A DNA stretch of 64,000 nucleotides from Pyrobaculum oguniense TE7 (lineage in GTDB: Archaea > Thermoproteota > Thermoprotei > Thermoproteales > Thermoproteaceae), in contig CP003316.1 of assembly GCA_000247545.1 (NCBI GenBank), forward strand, positions 1,583,233 to 1,647,232. The letters run 5' to 3'. Positions 44,814 through 54,404 of this stretch are shown one piece after another. The notes beneath the pieces were generated by a model. That model did not search any database and was not told the origin of the DNA. It saw nothing but the letters and a program-made list of their open reading frames with translations. Numbering within the stretch: the stretch's first letter is position 1; each line of letters opens with the position of its first letter. The position numbers and the translations under genes were made by a program.

Positions 44814-45813
44814 GGCGTACTCTTTCCGACAACCACGGTAGTATCGGCATCAGCGCAGGAAGTAACAAAACCTCACTTCTCTCCAAGAGAGGGCCCACAA
44901 AAAATAGAGGAATCAGATATAGAACAGCTTCTTGACGGTTAAACAAGTTAGGCTTCAATCCCCAGACTAAGGCCACAACCAATATTAGGAGCGCTACGTG
45001 GGTAATCAGTTTACACGACGGGAATAGACAGACAGGCATAGATATCATGACAGTCCATAACAGTGTCAAGAAAGGCTTAATTGAAATTCTACGCCTTAAT
45101 ACGTAATAAGTTCTGAGATAACTATCTAAATACGCGTCTAATGCGGCTCCCACAACTAGACCAAGCGCGGCGATATGGAAAATTGCCAACACGACAGCTT
45201 GAAGCGTGGAGAGCGGCGGTGGAAAGGATGCCGAATATCCAGTAAGACCGTAAATTGTTACATTGGGCACATCCCGAAAGACGAGAAATGTGACTAAGAA
45301 GGCCGACGCAATGAGGAGCTTAATGGCTGGGTGGGGGGTAGACATACGTAGGCTCCCCCGGCCCATCGTGGTTACGATCCTCGCCCTAGACAACACTTCA
45401 AAAATCGCAACTACGGTTGCACCCACAGGCTCTGCGATACCTATCAACGCAAGCCCCGATGCTAGCAAAACCAGCGTCTTCCTAAGCGTCGCTAACAGTG
45501 GCGCAGCGAGGATGAGGGGGTTTAACCATATGGTTATCAGCACCACCGGCGCAGTAGCAGTGTATAGAATCAATGCTGTTAGCGCTAATCCCCGCGGGGA
45601 AAGTAACGCGGGCTGAGGCCACCTTACAAATCTTTCGGCATAACTCGATAGAAGGTAAACCGCTAAGAAATAGAAATAAGCAACCTCTCTAAGTACCGTT
45701 ACAAGTCCTAAATGAAGCGGATAAATTGCGGAGTAAAGGACAAAAGCAGAGGCTATTAAATAGGGAATGTTAGAAAAAATTAACTTTATATTTAATATAT
45801 AGAATTTTATCAT
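44794..45813 (-). CDS. Polytopic membrane protein, likely ABC permease
   Basis: 339 residues with about nine or ten hydrophobic helices and few charged loops. It is the largest membrane protein in the operon and the best candidate for the transmembrane pore. No sequence family recognised. ATG 45813 overlaps the stop of the Cys-rich gene (TAATG). Confidence 0.6.
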   Translation of the reverse strand: MIKFYILNIKLIFSNIPYLIASAFVLYSAIYPLHLGLVTVLREVAYFYFLAVYLLSSYAERFVRWPQPALLSPRGLALTALILYTATAPVVLITIWLNPLILAAPLLATLRKTLVLLASGLALIGIAEPVGATVVAIFEVLSRARIVTTMGRGSLRMSTPHPAIKLLIASAFLVTFLVFRDVPNVTIYGLTGYSASFPPPLSTLQAVVLAIFHIAALGLVVGAALDAYLDSYLRTYYVLRRRISIKPFLTLLWTVMISMPVCLFPSCKLITHVALLILVVALVWGLKPNLFNRQEAVLYLIPLFFVGPLLERSEVLLLPALMPILPWLSERVRHVLSTS

Positions 45814-46274
45814 TATCTAAATTGGCATAAGCAGTTGAGTTCAACAGTTAACTGTAGCCAACTTATCTTAAAACTACATGATTGCACGACAGCTCCGTGG
45901 TTTGCACATGTTGATGGGCATAGAATCCCACATGCCGCGGCCGTGCCTCCGAGTGACATTACGAGAGCCAATGCGAGCACAAGTACGAGGACTATCCATC
46001 CGTAGTATCTCCTCGGGACAACGAATGCTGAAAACAGTCCTAAAGCGAACGCGGTTGCAATCATGAGGGGGCCCGCCGAGACAATTTTACCCCCCGCCGA
46101 TGATTGAACAGAGACAATTTTACCCCCCGCCGATGATTGAACATAGACTAACGGATACCACGCGCTATTCGCATAGGGAGATGTCACAACTAACAGTATT
46201 AATAATATCAGCCATCCAACCACTACACCGTAAGCCACTTGCAATCCGATTCGCACGATATGCGGTCTTTGCAT
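45813..46274 (-). CDS. Cys-rich membrane protein with internal 11-residue duplication
   Basis: 153 residues. A first helix lies near residues 12-32; a loop then carries VQSSAGGKIVS twice in tandem, followed by two more helices and a C-terminal tail with six Cys (ACGILC, STC, SC, NCLC). It is the first gene of the five-gene operon. ATG 46274 is 25 nt from an AAAATAG box. No family is recognised. The Cys-rich tail outside the membrane may be a secreted or disulfide-bonded module and might be the transported or sensing component. Confidence 0.55.
   Translation of the reverse strand: MQRPHIVRIGLQVAYGVVVGWLILLILLVVTSPYANSAWYPLVYVQSSAGGKIVSVQSSAGGKIVSAGPLMIATAFALGLFSAFVVPRRYYGWIVLVLVLALALVMSLGGTAAACGILCPSTCANHGAVVQSCSFKISWLQLTVELNCLCQFR
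46078..46143. repeat. Perfect 33-bp tandem duplication in a coding region
   Basis: Two identical 33-bp units (46078-46110 and 46111-46143), each with a C6 tract, encode the doubled VQSSAGGKIVS in the Cys-rich protein. An exact, in-frame copy suggests a recent event. Confidence 0.9.
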
Positions 46275-46415
46275 GTATGCCCGTTCCCGGGCCTATTTTT
46301 TTACTTTTGGTATTGGACAAATTTTTCTTAGTCAATTGACGTGAAAGCTGATGAGAGCGCTGCTTCTATGGGTCAAGGTCTATGGTGTCGTCTTGCCGTT
46401 GGGAAGCTTTTGAAA

Positions 46416-48128
46416 TTAGGCACCGCTGAGCATCAGAAGCGCTGTTGCCGCGTAGTAGATGGTATACGCGGCGGTTAGGCCGAGTGCTAGCTGTAGCGCT
46501 AGGGATGTCAGGGTTAGGCGCCACCCCACGATTCTGATCAACGCGGCGGTGGTCGCGATGCATGCTGAATACATCGCCAGAAATACAAGCAGGGCCATGG
46601 CTGATGGCAGGGAGAGACTCGGGAGGAGCTCCACAGCGCCGAAAGCCTCCATGAAGCCCCACACAACCTCTTTGAAAATATAGCCGGCGATAAGCGAAGC
46701 CGATATTTGCCACGGGATGCCCAGGGGGGCGAACACCGCGTCGAGGTATCTGCCGACCACCGCCATCCACGAGTCGGCGGGACTCTCGGCTGGGCCGGCG
46801 GGGCCGAAAGCCGTCAAAGGCCACAGGGCTATGGGGAGAGCCACTATAAGCAGGCCTGCCTTGTACAGGAACTCTTTGAAATAGAGCCATATCTTGAGCA
46901 GGTAGATCCTCCAGTTGGGCAACATCAACGGAGTCGGCGGGAGGCCCTCCACCAAGGGCCTAGTCTTGAAAACGCTCCTGTAGACAGCTGAGGCGCCCAG
47001 TATAGCCATGGCCGAGACGGCGTACGGGACAAGGACGGCGAAGGGGACAAGGAGTGGTTTATTGGACAACACAGCAGTTGCTATCGCCACAAATAGTGAA
47101 AGCCTAGCGGCACATGGGACATAGGGCACGAGCAACGCTGTGAGCACTCTGTTTCCTCTTCCCCATATGACCTTCGCTGTGGAAAGAGCAGGCACGTTGC
47201 AGGTGGCGCCCACAGCCAGGCAGAGGAGACCCCGGCCAGGTATGCCCAGCGCCACTAGCCTCGACTCCAGAGTCCTCGTCAATAGGCCAATTACTCCGCT
47301 TTCCTCATAAAGAGCCATTAGGGCCACTGCGACGAGGACGTAGGGCAAAAAGCCCAGTAGCGCCGATACGCCTGTCCAGAGTCCATATGCTAGAGACGAG
47401 GTTAACAGCGGGGGGAGACCAGCGGCCAAAATCCATTCTCTAACAGCGTCTAGGTACGGCTCTATCGCCGGGAGCAAGCCGGGGCCCTCCGCCCCCCAGG
47501 GTAGTACCCCCTCTAGGACGGCCAACATGAAAAACGCTGTTGCCATTGACAGCGCAAAGACGGCGACCGCCGCTACGAGAGGTCTCGAGAATATTGCACC
47601 GACAACTCTTGTTGATGGCTTGACAGGTATTTCGACGGGTTTAACCGGGGTGGGGCCGCCTGGGGCCCACCGTTTCAAGAACTCGGCGAGCTCTGCGACA
47701 CCTACTCGTCTCACCGCTGAGGTGTAGAAGACAGGTATGCCCAGCTTTGTGGAAAGCTCCTTAGCCGGCACTTCAGGCTTCCCGATATCTACCATATTCA
47801 AAACGAGGGCTACTGGCTTGAACTTGCTGAAATATTCTACTAGTTCAAGCGCCTCTTTCAAGGCGTGTGGTGCACCGACAACAACCACGATGTCGTAACT
47901 CAGCGCCGCGTCTACCGCCAGCTTCTCATCCTCGTCTCTCGGATTGCTCGGATTAAACACGCCGGGTAGGTCGACAACCTCCACATCAGTCCCCCTTATC
48001 TTACCCACGTTCACTTCCAGCGTAGTACCTGGGTAATTCGCAGTTTTGACATAGCGCCCTGTAAGGGCAAAAAACAGCGAAGACTTCCCCACATTCGGAG
48101 GACCAACTAAGGCCACTCTCCTTACCAC
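46416..48128 (-). CDS. feoB: Ferrous iron transport protein B
   Basis: GTP-dependent Fe2+ uptake protein. The N-terminal G domain has GPPNVGKSSLF (G1), YPGTTLEV (G2), VVDLPGVFNP (G3) and LNMVDIGKPE (G4). A membrane part with two Gate domains follows; GRGLLCLAVGATCNVPALSTAK and PYVPCAARLSLF carry Cys typical of FeoB. At about 570 residues it is at the short end. GTG 48128 is about 26 nt from TATAGTAA and starts just before the G domain, so an upstream TTG is less likely. No feoA is seen nearby. Confidence 0.93.
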   Translation of the reverse strand: MVRRVALVGPPNVGKSSLFFALTGRYVKTANYPGTTLEVNVGKIRGTDVEVVDLPGVFNPSNPRDEDEKLAVDAALSYDIVVVVGAPHALKEALELVEYFSKFKPVALVLNMVDIGKPEVPAKELSTKLGIPVFYTSAVRRVGVAELAEFLKRWAPGGPTPVKPVEIPVKPSTRVVGAIFSRPLVAAVAVFALSMATAFFMLAVLEGVLPWGAEGPGLLPAIEPYLDAVREWILAAGLPPLLTSSLAYGLWTGVSALLGFLPYVLVAVALMALYEESGVIGLLTRTLESRLVALGIPGRGLLCLAVGATCNVPALSTAKVIWGRGNRVLTALLVPYVPCAARLSLFVAIATAVLSNKPLLVPFAVLVPYAVSAMAILGASAVYRSVFKTRPLVEGLPPTPLMLPNWRIYLLKIWLYFKEFLYKAGLLIVALPIALWPLTAFGPAGPAESPADSWMAVVGRYLDAVFAPLGIPWQISASLIAGYIFKEVVWGFMEAFGAVELLPSLSLPSAMALLVFLAMYSACIATTAALIRIVGWRLTLTSLALQLALGLTAAYTIYYAATALLMLSGA

Positions 48129-48413
48129 CAACGCTATTAACAATGTTACTATAAAAAGCTTACTTACATGCTACACTCGGCGATGATGACGGAAGTTACA
48201 TTAACATAGTAAATACTTTCGAAACGACTTCGATTACTATTTCGGTATAGGATAGTGTCCAGAATCCAATCACCACTGGAGGCAAGCCAACAAATTGTAC
48301 TAATACGACTACAATCGCCTAGGCCTTAGGTCGTTGAGAAGAGATCTCCATATGTCGCTGGAGAGACATGGTAGAAGCGGCTTAGAGATATATTGTAAGT
48401 TCGAAATCACGAT

Positions 48414-48902
48414 GTGGATGGCATTGAGATAAGATCTAGGGCAATGGTCAGCGGGGTGCTCTACATCGAGATAGACGGCGTGGTGGTGGAGAGGCAGATA
48501 GATGCGGTCCACTACTGGGGGATGCAAGGCGGGAGGCCCTCCCTCTACGTCGGCGTTGAGGCGCCCGACCTCGGCGCATATCTCAAAGAGAGGAGCATCT
48601 GGCTGAACAGGTGGTTGGGCGACGTGGTTAAGATAAGGCTAGACGACCGCACCGCCGCTTTTCTAGCCGCCTTTGCCCTATTCGACCAGTTTAACTACAT
48701 CTTCGAAATCGGCGCCGGGATGGTCGTGCGGAAGGTGTACCGCCCAGACATCCCCGGGGGCTGTATATGGGCAGACGTAGGACTCCCCGACTTCATGTGG
48801 GAGGCGGCCTACTCAGCCTACCACTTCAAGAAATTCGACGCGAGGCCGGAGAGGGAGAAATATGCCTTGGAGGTGTATGAACAGTTGAAAAAAGGGGTTT
48901 AG
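48414..48902 (+). CDS. Uncharacterised 162-residue protein
   Basis: A soluble protein with no recognised family. It has mixed strands and helices, with aromatic C-terminal segments (DFMWEAAYSAYHFKKFDARPE). The start GTG 48414 is 26 nt from GATATATT, so it is a real leaderless gene by promoter logic. Its 3' end overlaps the convergent peroxiredoxin by 4 nt. Alternation of hydrophobic and charged residues argues against a membrane protein. Confidence 0.6.
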   Translation: MDGIEIRSRAMVSGVLYIEIDGVVVERQIDAVHYWGMQGGRPSLYVGVEAPDLGAYLKERSIWLNRWLGDVVKIRLDDRTAAFLAAFALFDQFNYIFEIGAGMVVRKVYRPDIPGGCIWADVGLPDFMWEAAYSAYHFKKFDARPEREKYALEVYEQLKKGV

Positions 48903-49552
48903 GCCTTGACCACCAGTTGGTAGTTCTTGGTGCAGAACCACCAGCTCTTACACTCGACGTCAGGCTCCTTGAGCCTCTTCTCCGCGCCTTCGGTGGTTGA
49001 GGGAGGCGGAACAATCACGGCGTCGCCAGGCTTCCAGTCAGCCGGCGTCGCGTAGCCGTACTTGTAGCTGAATTGGATGGCGTCAATAATCCTCAGAATC
49101 TCGTCGATGTTTCTGCCGTTGGTGTAGGGATAGGCGGCGAACCAGGCCAGTTTTAGGTCGGGGTCTATCAACGCGACGGTGCGCACAGTTAGTGTCTGCC
49201 CCGGCGGCACCGCGTTGAAGAGGTTGGCCACCTTCATGTCTATGTCGGCAATTATGGGGAACGGCACCTTGACGCCGAATATCTGCTCAATCTGCCTCTT
49301 CCACTCAACGTGGCTGTAGGTGGAGTCCACGCTTAAGCCGAGAAGCTCAACGCCCCTCTTCTTGAACTCCTCGTACTTCCGGCTAAACGCCACGAACTCC
49401 GTGGTGCACACCGGCGTGAAGTCGGCCGGGTGGCTGAAGAGAAGCAACCACTTCCCCTTGTAGTCGCGGAAGCACTTGTCTCCGTGGTCGGTTTTGAAGC
49501 ACAGATCTTCCGGAATCTGCATTCCCAGATACGGACCTTTTGCTTCTGGCAT
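48899..49552 (-). CDS. Archaeal peroxiredoxin (Prx6-type)
   Basis: Reduces peroxides with a catalytic Cys. The 217 residues carry FSHPADFTPVCTTE with peroxidatic Cys49, and a C-terminal extension with Cys201 and Cys207. This matches the archaeal three-Cys type known from Aeropyrum (Cys50, Cys207, Cys213). ATG 49552 is 27 nt from TTAAAT, so the start at 49582 is rejected. Electrons may come from the thioredoxin reductase at 5.4 kb. Confidence 0.94.
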   Translation of the reverse strand: MPEAKGPYLGMQIPEDLCFKTDHGDKCFRDYKGKWLLLFSHPADFTPVCTTEFVAFSRKYEEFKKRGVELLGLSVDSTYSHVEWKRQIEQIFGVKVPFPIIADIDMKVANLFNAVPPGQTLTVRTVALIDPDLKLAWFAAYPYTNGRNIDEILRIIDAIQFSYKYGYATPADWKPGDAVIVPPPSTTEGAEKRLKEPDVECKSWWFCTKNYQLVVKA

Positions 49553-49661
49553 AGAGGCTATCTTTTGTTGGGTATTTAACATTTCTTCCTAGAAATCATA
49601 TCGAATAAGATCGGTGCAATTACCCATGAGGAATTCGGGCCCCAGCGGAAAAGGAATTTCG

Positions 49662-52600
49662 CTAACTCCCTTTGATAATCTCTAGCGCTTTTTCTAATTG
49701 CGGGTCTTTGCCCTCTCTGTAGTCCTGCGGCGCAATCTCTACCTCAATGTCAGGGTCTACTCCGTAGCCCTCTATTCCCGTCCCAACGCCCTCGCCCCAG
49801 AAGGCGTATTTAGGCTGGGTGATAATGGTGCCGTCCACAAGCTTGTATCTCGTGTCTATACCCACAGTACCTCCCCACGTCCGTTTGCCGACGACGGGCC
49901 CAAGGCCTAGATGTTTGAAATCGTATGTAAATATGTCGCCGTCTGAGCCCGCGTGTTCGTTAGTCACCAGCACAAGTTTTTTAGGCAGTACAAGCTCCGG
50001 GTAGGGAAACGGCTTGAAGTAGCGGGTGAGGAATTTCCCGAACACGCCGACGCATATCCTCGGCACCAGCATCCCCGACGTGTGGCCGCCGCGGTTGTAC
50101 CTAACGTCAATTACAAAAGCCTCTTTGTCTCCCTCGGCGTTTAGAGATTTAAAGAACTCGGCGTATCCCCCAGGCCCCATGTCTGGGATGTGGATGTAGC
50201 CAACCCGCCCCAAAGTGGCCTCGCGAACTTTTCTCCTATTCTCCTCCACCCAGTGGCGGTATATTAGGTACTTCTCGTCGCGGACTGTCCTCACGACGTA
50301 AGTCCCCACCTCGCCGCCCCGCTCTATCTCTATAGCGACGACGTCGCTTGGGCGGTTGAGGAGGGCGTACTCCGGCGGCGCCCCCGGCCCAAGGTGCACG
50401 CCCGCTATGGAGACGAGGCAGTCGCCCTCCCTTACGTCCACGCCCGGCGCCAGCAGGGGCGACTTCTCGTTCTCGTAGGAGGGATCCCCCGCGAATATCT
50501 TTACGATGCGCCAGCACTTCCCATCCCATCTGTACTCGGCGCCGAGCCCCCCGATGAGGTACGGCTTATCCACCTCGAAATCAGGCACGATCTCGTAGGC
50601 GTGGCTCGTCCCCAGCTCTCCCTGCATCTCGTTAATCACGTCGCTCAACTCGTACCTGGTGCCCACCCTTTCTAGAAGCGTCTCGTACTTCTTGTACACG
50701 GCGTCCCAATCAACGCCGTTCATATCCCCCTTCCAGTAGTTCTCCCTCATGAGCAACCACGCCTCCCGCAACATCTGCCTCCACTCCTTTTCCGGCTCGA
50801 CATACACCTTAACCCGCCCCATGTCCAACACGCCGGACTTCCTCCCCGGCTCCCTCGACTGGACGTCGGGCTTCTTCTCGATGTCGATAAGGCGTAGCCT
50901 ATTCTCCTCCTTGACCAGGAGGTACTTCCCGTCTGGGGAGGCCTTCATCGCCGAGACGCCTGAGATCAGTTGCTCCCTCATCTTCGTCTCCAAGTCGTAG
51001 ACCTCAACGGCGCCCCGCCGCTCCTGCGCAGACCAGAGGTAGTACCTCAGGGCCCCCTCGACATCGTATTTTAGCCACGCCACCTTCCCGCCCTTTAGGC
51101 CAACCACGGCGGCGTAGAGCCCCTCCTCCACGGGGAACGGCTCCACTCTCCTCTCAATCCCCTCCACGTCTATGTCCTCCACCCTCTCCTCCCGTCTCTT
51201 GTACTCGACAAAGGGGGATACGTCGTCTCTCCGCAACACTACTAGGTATGGTTTTGAGTGCTTGGCGAAGGAGTAGACGAACTGCACGGGGTCCAGCGCT
51301 GGGTTTAGCGCCCTCCTAGACAGGAAGTAGAGATACCTTCCATGGGGGTCAAACGCTGGCGAGTAGTCGTAGGCAGTGGGCGATGTCACGTCGTAGGTCT
51401 TCCCGGTGGTTGCGTCGAGAAGGCGGATGTTCAGGGCATACACGCCGGAGGGCTTGGCGTAGGCCAGCCACCTCCCCGACGGGTGCCAAGCCATCTCCGT
51501 AATCAGCCCGTACTCGCTCCTATCCACCAGCGACGCGGCACCGCTCTCTAAGTCCAAGATCCAGAGCTCCCCCCGGTGGTTCGCCAAGGCGATTTTTGAG
51601 CCCTTCACCGCCAGGGCCTCCACGAGGCCGACTCCTGGCTCCAGCCTCTTGACAATCCTGCCGTCTATGGAGTAGACCTCCACAGCGCCGTCGTAGGTGG
51701 CCACTGCGATTTTCTCCCCGTCGGTGGCGACGTGCTTGTACCTCACCCCTCCGCCCCTCTCGCCGAGCTGAACCACGGCCCCCTCCCAGCTGGGCACAAG
51801 GAAGGCCTGACCTCTCGTTATTAAGGCCAGCCTCTCCCCAGACGCCAGGGCGAAGTACTCCAGGTATTTGAGAGGGTCTACGAATTTTGCCATCTTCGCC
51901 TTGCGGGAGAGGGGTAGGTTTATGTCCAGCCTCTCCAGCTTGTCGGCGGCTGGGTCGTACAGCCAGATATCGCCGGCGACTTGGAAGACAATGCGCCGAC
52001 CGTCAGAGCTGGCGTTCCTCACGTAGAAGTCGGTGAAATTGGTGTGGCGCCTCAAGTCGCCTCCCGACAAATCAACTGAGTAGAGGTTGCCCACCCCCTC
52101 GTGGTCAGAGACGAAGAACACCCGGCCGCCCACTATCATCGGCGAGGTGATGTTCCCGGGGAGGTCTAGGAATTTGGCGAAGGTCTTGCCGCCGTCTCTG
52201 CTAATCCACAAAACTCCCCTCGCGCCGCCTCTGTACCTCTTCCAGTGGGGGAGCTCGTAGTTGTTCCTGCCGAGGACAACTACGCCGCTGTCGCCGTAGA
52301 CCAAGGCCGTGGCTGGGCCCAGGTTCAGCCTCTCGTACGTCCCGTCTAGGGCTATTGCATATAGCTCCCGCCACTGGGGAAACGGCGTCTTGTAGTCGCT
52401 GTAGGCCAACACCCGGCCGTCCGGCGTCCAACCGACCACCCTCGTGAAGGGAGTGCCGAAGTAGGTCAGCCGCCTCGGCTCGCCCCCCTCCGCCGGTATT
52501 ACATAGACGTCCGCCGTCGTGCCCTGGTCAGTCTGCTGTAGCCTCGTAAAGGCTATCCACTTCCCGTCAGGCGAGAACTTTGGCCTTATAACCACGCCGA

Positions 52601-52712
52601 AGTCTGAGGTGAGCCTCTGGCCAGCCCCGCCTCTGTATCGCCACAAGTCGTCTTCTGTGACGAATACGATTTCGTCGCCGTGAACGTCGGGGAATAGGTA
52701 ATAGCCTTTCAT
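49662..52712 (-). CDS. tri: Tricorn protease
   Basis: Large cytosolic peptidase of 1016 residues acting downstream of the proteasome. It has N-terminal beta-propellers (about 1-640, repeated strand blocks like GKWIAFTRLQ), a PDZ region (about 730-820), and a C-terminal serine peptidase core. Catalytic residues are His704 (GTSHAYE), Ser923 (GSDGD) and Glu981 (EGYGVDPD). Their spacings (219 and 58) equal those of Thermoplasma tricorn (746, 965, 1023). ATG 52712 is 26 nt from TTATTAATC; a longer frame to 52877 has no promoter support. Confidence 0.95.
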   Translation of the reverse strand: MKGYYLFPDVHGDEIVFVTEDDLWRYRGGAGQRLTSDFGVVIRPKFSPDGKWIAFTRLQQTDQGTTADVYVIPAEGGEPRRLTYFGTPFTRVVGWTPDGRVLAYSDYKTPFPQWRELYAIALDGTYERLNLGPATALVYGDSGVVVLGRNNYELPHWKRYRGGARGVLWISRDGGKTFAKFLDLPGNITSPMIVGGRVFFVSDHEGVGNLYSVDLSGGDLRRHTNFTDFYVRNASSDGRRIVFQVAGDIWLYDPAADKLERLDINLPLSRKAKMAKFVDPLKYLEYFALASGERLALITRGQAFLVPSWEGAVVQLGERGGGVRYKHVATDGEKIAVATYDGAVEVYSIDGRIVKRLEPGVGLVEALAVKGSKIALANHRGELWILDLESGAASLVDRSEYGLITEMAWHPSGRWLAYAKPSGVYALNIRLLDATTGKTYDVTSPTAYDYSPAFDPHGRYLYFLSRRALNPALDPVQFVYSFAKHSKPYLVVLRRDDVSPFVEYKRREERVEDIDVEGIERRVEPFPVEEGLYAAVVGLKGGKVAWLKYDVEGALRYYLWSAQERRGAVEVYDLETKMREQLISGVSAMKASPDGKYLLVKEENRLRLIDIEKKPDVQSREPGRKSGVLDMGRVKVYVEPEKEWRQMLREAWLLMRENYWKGDMNGVDWDAVYKKYETLLERVGTRYELSDVINEMQGELGTSHAYEIVPDFEVDKPYLIGGLGAEYRWDGKCWRIVKIFAGDPSYENEKSPLLAPGVDVREGDCLVSIAGVHLGPGAPPEYALLNRPSDVVAIEIERGGEVGTYVVRTVRDEKYLIYRHWVEENRRKVREATLGRVGYIHIPDMGPGGYAEFFKSLNAEGDKEAFVIDVRYNRGGHTSGMLVPRICVGVFGKFLTRYFKPFPYPELVLPKKLVLVTNEHAGSDGDIFTYDFKHLGLGPVVGKRTWGGTVGIDTRYKLVDGTIITQPKYAFWGEGVGTGIEGYGVDPDIEVEIAPQDYREGKDPQLEKALEIIKGS

Positions 52713-52766
52713 GAGGCGAAAACTGCACAGATTAATAACAATTAAAATCAAAGCCCATCTGCCGTT

Positions 52767-53177
52767 GTGTTGAGATACCTTTATGTGATAGCCCTGGCGT
52801 TGTTTGGAGCGGTTACTTGGATCGCCGGCATGAGGGAGGCCGCGGTGATCCTCATCGCCGCATCTGGACTTCTCCACACCATAGGCAACAAGCCGAGTGC
52901 CTTTTGTTCAAAATACAGAGTCGGAGGCTGCGAGGCCGTCCTCTCCTCACCTTATGCAAGGCCATTTGGAATTCCGCTGGAAGTAGTAGGCGCGGCGTGG
53001 TTCGCCTTTCTGCCACTTGCCTACTTTACAGGCTTCGGCGCGTTCTGGAGCGTGTTGACCCTGCTCGGAGTATCGGTTTTAGTGGCAATAGAGCTCAAGC
53101 TCAGGGCGGTCTGTATATACTGCACGGTGGCCCACGCCATCGGCGCGGTCGCCGCCGTCCTCCTCCTACTGGCTTAA
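52767..53177 (+). CDS. VKOR family disulfide-forming membrane protein
   Basis: 136 residues with four helices. Loop cysteines are Cys47 and Cys55 (CSKYRVGGC) and the CxxC is Cys116-Cys119 (CIYC), as in vitamin K epoxide reductase homologues that oxidise exported or cytosolic thiols with a quinone. Ser60/Ser61 and SPYARPFGIP match the family loop. GTG 52767 is 26 nt from ATTAAAAT. Disulfide-rich crenarchaeal proteins fit the role. Confidence 0.88.
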   Translation: MLRYLYVIALALFGAVTWIAGMREAAVILIAASGLLHTIGNKPSAFCSKYRVGGCEAVLSSPYARPFGIPLEVVGAAWFAFLPLAYFTGFGAFWSVLTLLGVSVLVAIELKLRAVCIYCTVAHAIGAVAAVLLLLA

Positions 53178-53603
53178 AAACTGGGCCAGGTTAATCGCCG
53201 CGTCTTCGGCCATTTTCTTCAAGGCGCTTTTCACTATGCCGGGGGCGAGCGAAGCGGCTAGCCCCCTGGCCTCGCCCGCGAACTTCCAGTACACATCCGA
53301 CCCGCTCCCGCTGGGCTTCACGGAGACCTCTATTCTGAAATCTGCCGTGGTCTGCAGACCCGTTGCCCTCCCCACCACCACAACCCCATCGCTTCTCACA
53401 GCCTCGTACCTAAAACGGGCGGTCATCTTGCCCGACAAGTGGCCCAGCTTCACCTGCGCCTCGCCGACGTATTCATCGCCAGCCTTCTCGATTTTCCCAA
53501 CGCCGGGTATCAGCTTCGCCACCACCTCTGGCTTAGCGAGCAATTCCACCACCTTCTCAGGCGGCTTATTCACAGAAAAACGCCCAGACTCCTCGATCTT
53601 CAC
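53166..53603 (-). CDS. CoxG/SRPBCC family protein
   Basis: 145 residues of the CO dehydrogenase subunit G family: MKIEESGRFSVNKPPEKVVELL, IPGVGKIEKAGDEYVGEAQVKLG and ASLAPGIVKSALKKM. CoxG proteins are thought to act in molybdenum hydroxylase assembly or membrane targeting. GTG 53603 follows a strong ATATAAAAA by 26-28 nt and begins exactly where the family begins; an upstream start at 53666 is rejected. The 3' end overlaps the convergent VKOR gene by 12 nt. Confidence 0.82.
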   Translation of the reverse strand: MKIEESGRFSVNKPPEKVVELLAKPEVVAKLIPGVGKIEKAGDEYVGEAQVKLGHLSGKMTARFRYEAVRSDGVVVVGRATGLQTTADFRIEVSVKPSGSGSDVYWKFAGEARGLAASLAPGIVKSALKKMAEDAAINLAQFLSQ

Positions 53604-53716
53604 ATAAGGCTGTTTGCCCCCCTTTTTATATCTATCAGCGAACTCGGCACACATCAACCTCAGCATAGAACCGAGTCATCACACATACATAACTAACTTA
53701 AGCTATTTATTGCCGT

Positions 53717-54225
53717 CTACTCGGCCATTGCCTCGGTGTACCACCTCAGCAACGCCTAGCCGACGCCTTTTATCTTGGCGAGGGCGAATAGGTGCTTGGC
53801 GTAAAGTGCCGCCACGCCTTTCTTGCCCTTCAGCCTGTCGTCCCCCGTTAACGCCGCAAGGACGGCGGCTTTTTCGTAGCTTGGCTTCACGCCGGCACTG
53901 TCCTTTCCGCCTGTCGCTACGCCTCAGATAAAGGAGAGGAACGTTGTCTCGCCGTTTGCCTCGTACTCCACGACGATCCTCGGTCCGCCGCTCTCCCACT
54001 TCACCTTTACATCCTTTATCACTCCTTTAATGTCCCTCTCCGCATCCTCCACGGCTACCCCCTGGGGTCTACAGTCTCCGCCTCCCTAGCGGCTTAGGTA
54101 CTCGTCCAGCAAGTCGTAGAAGCCCCTTGCCTTGGGCTTCTAGTGCCTCAGTGCGGAGAGCTCCCGTAAGATCTGTAGTTGCGCCCAGATTTAGTCTAAG
54201 CCGTCTAATCCGCGACAACCCTTGG
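53717..54225 (-). pseudogene. PaREP2b family pseudogene
   Basis: The minus strand shows typical PaREP2b segments: IWAQLQILRELSALRH, KARGFYDLLDEYLSR, KWESGGPRIVVEYEANGE and DDRLKGKKGVAALYAKHLFA. Lesions include an in-frame TGA at 53922-53924 (replacing Trp), a TAG at 53756-53758 (again at a Trp position), further stops near 54140 and 54200, and a frame change near 54070. The family is repeated in Pyrobaculum; this copy is dead. Nothing else is seen in 54226-54404. Confidence 0.7.
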
Positions 54226-54404
54226 CGACGTTATTAATAACAACTAAGAATGAGAGACGTAGAGCCTACTGCCCTTCACTGGCCTACGCTGGCGGAAATA
54301 CGTCATCGATAAGGGCTTTGGAACGTTGCGACGCATAGGCAGTGGTACGAGACTCTTCCAGCAAGCCTCATTCACGCCTGGCAGACGCCGAAGCCCGTCC
54401 ATAT

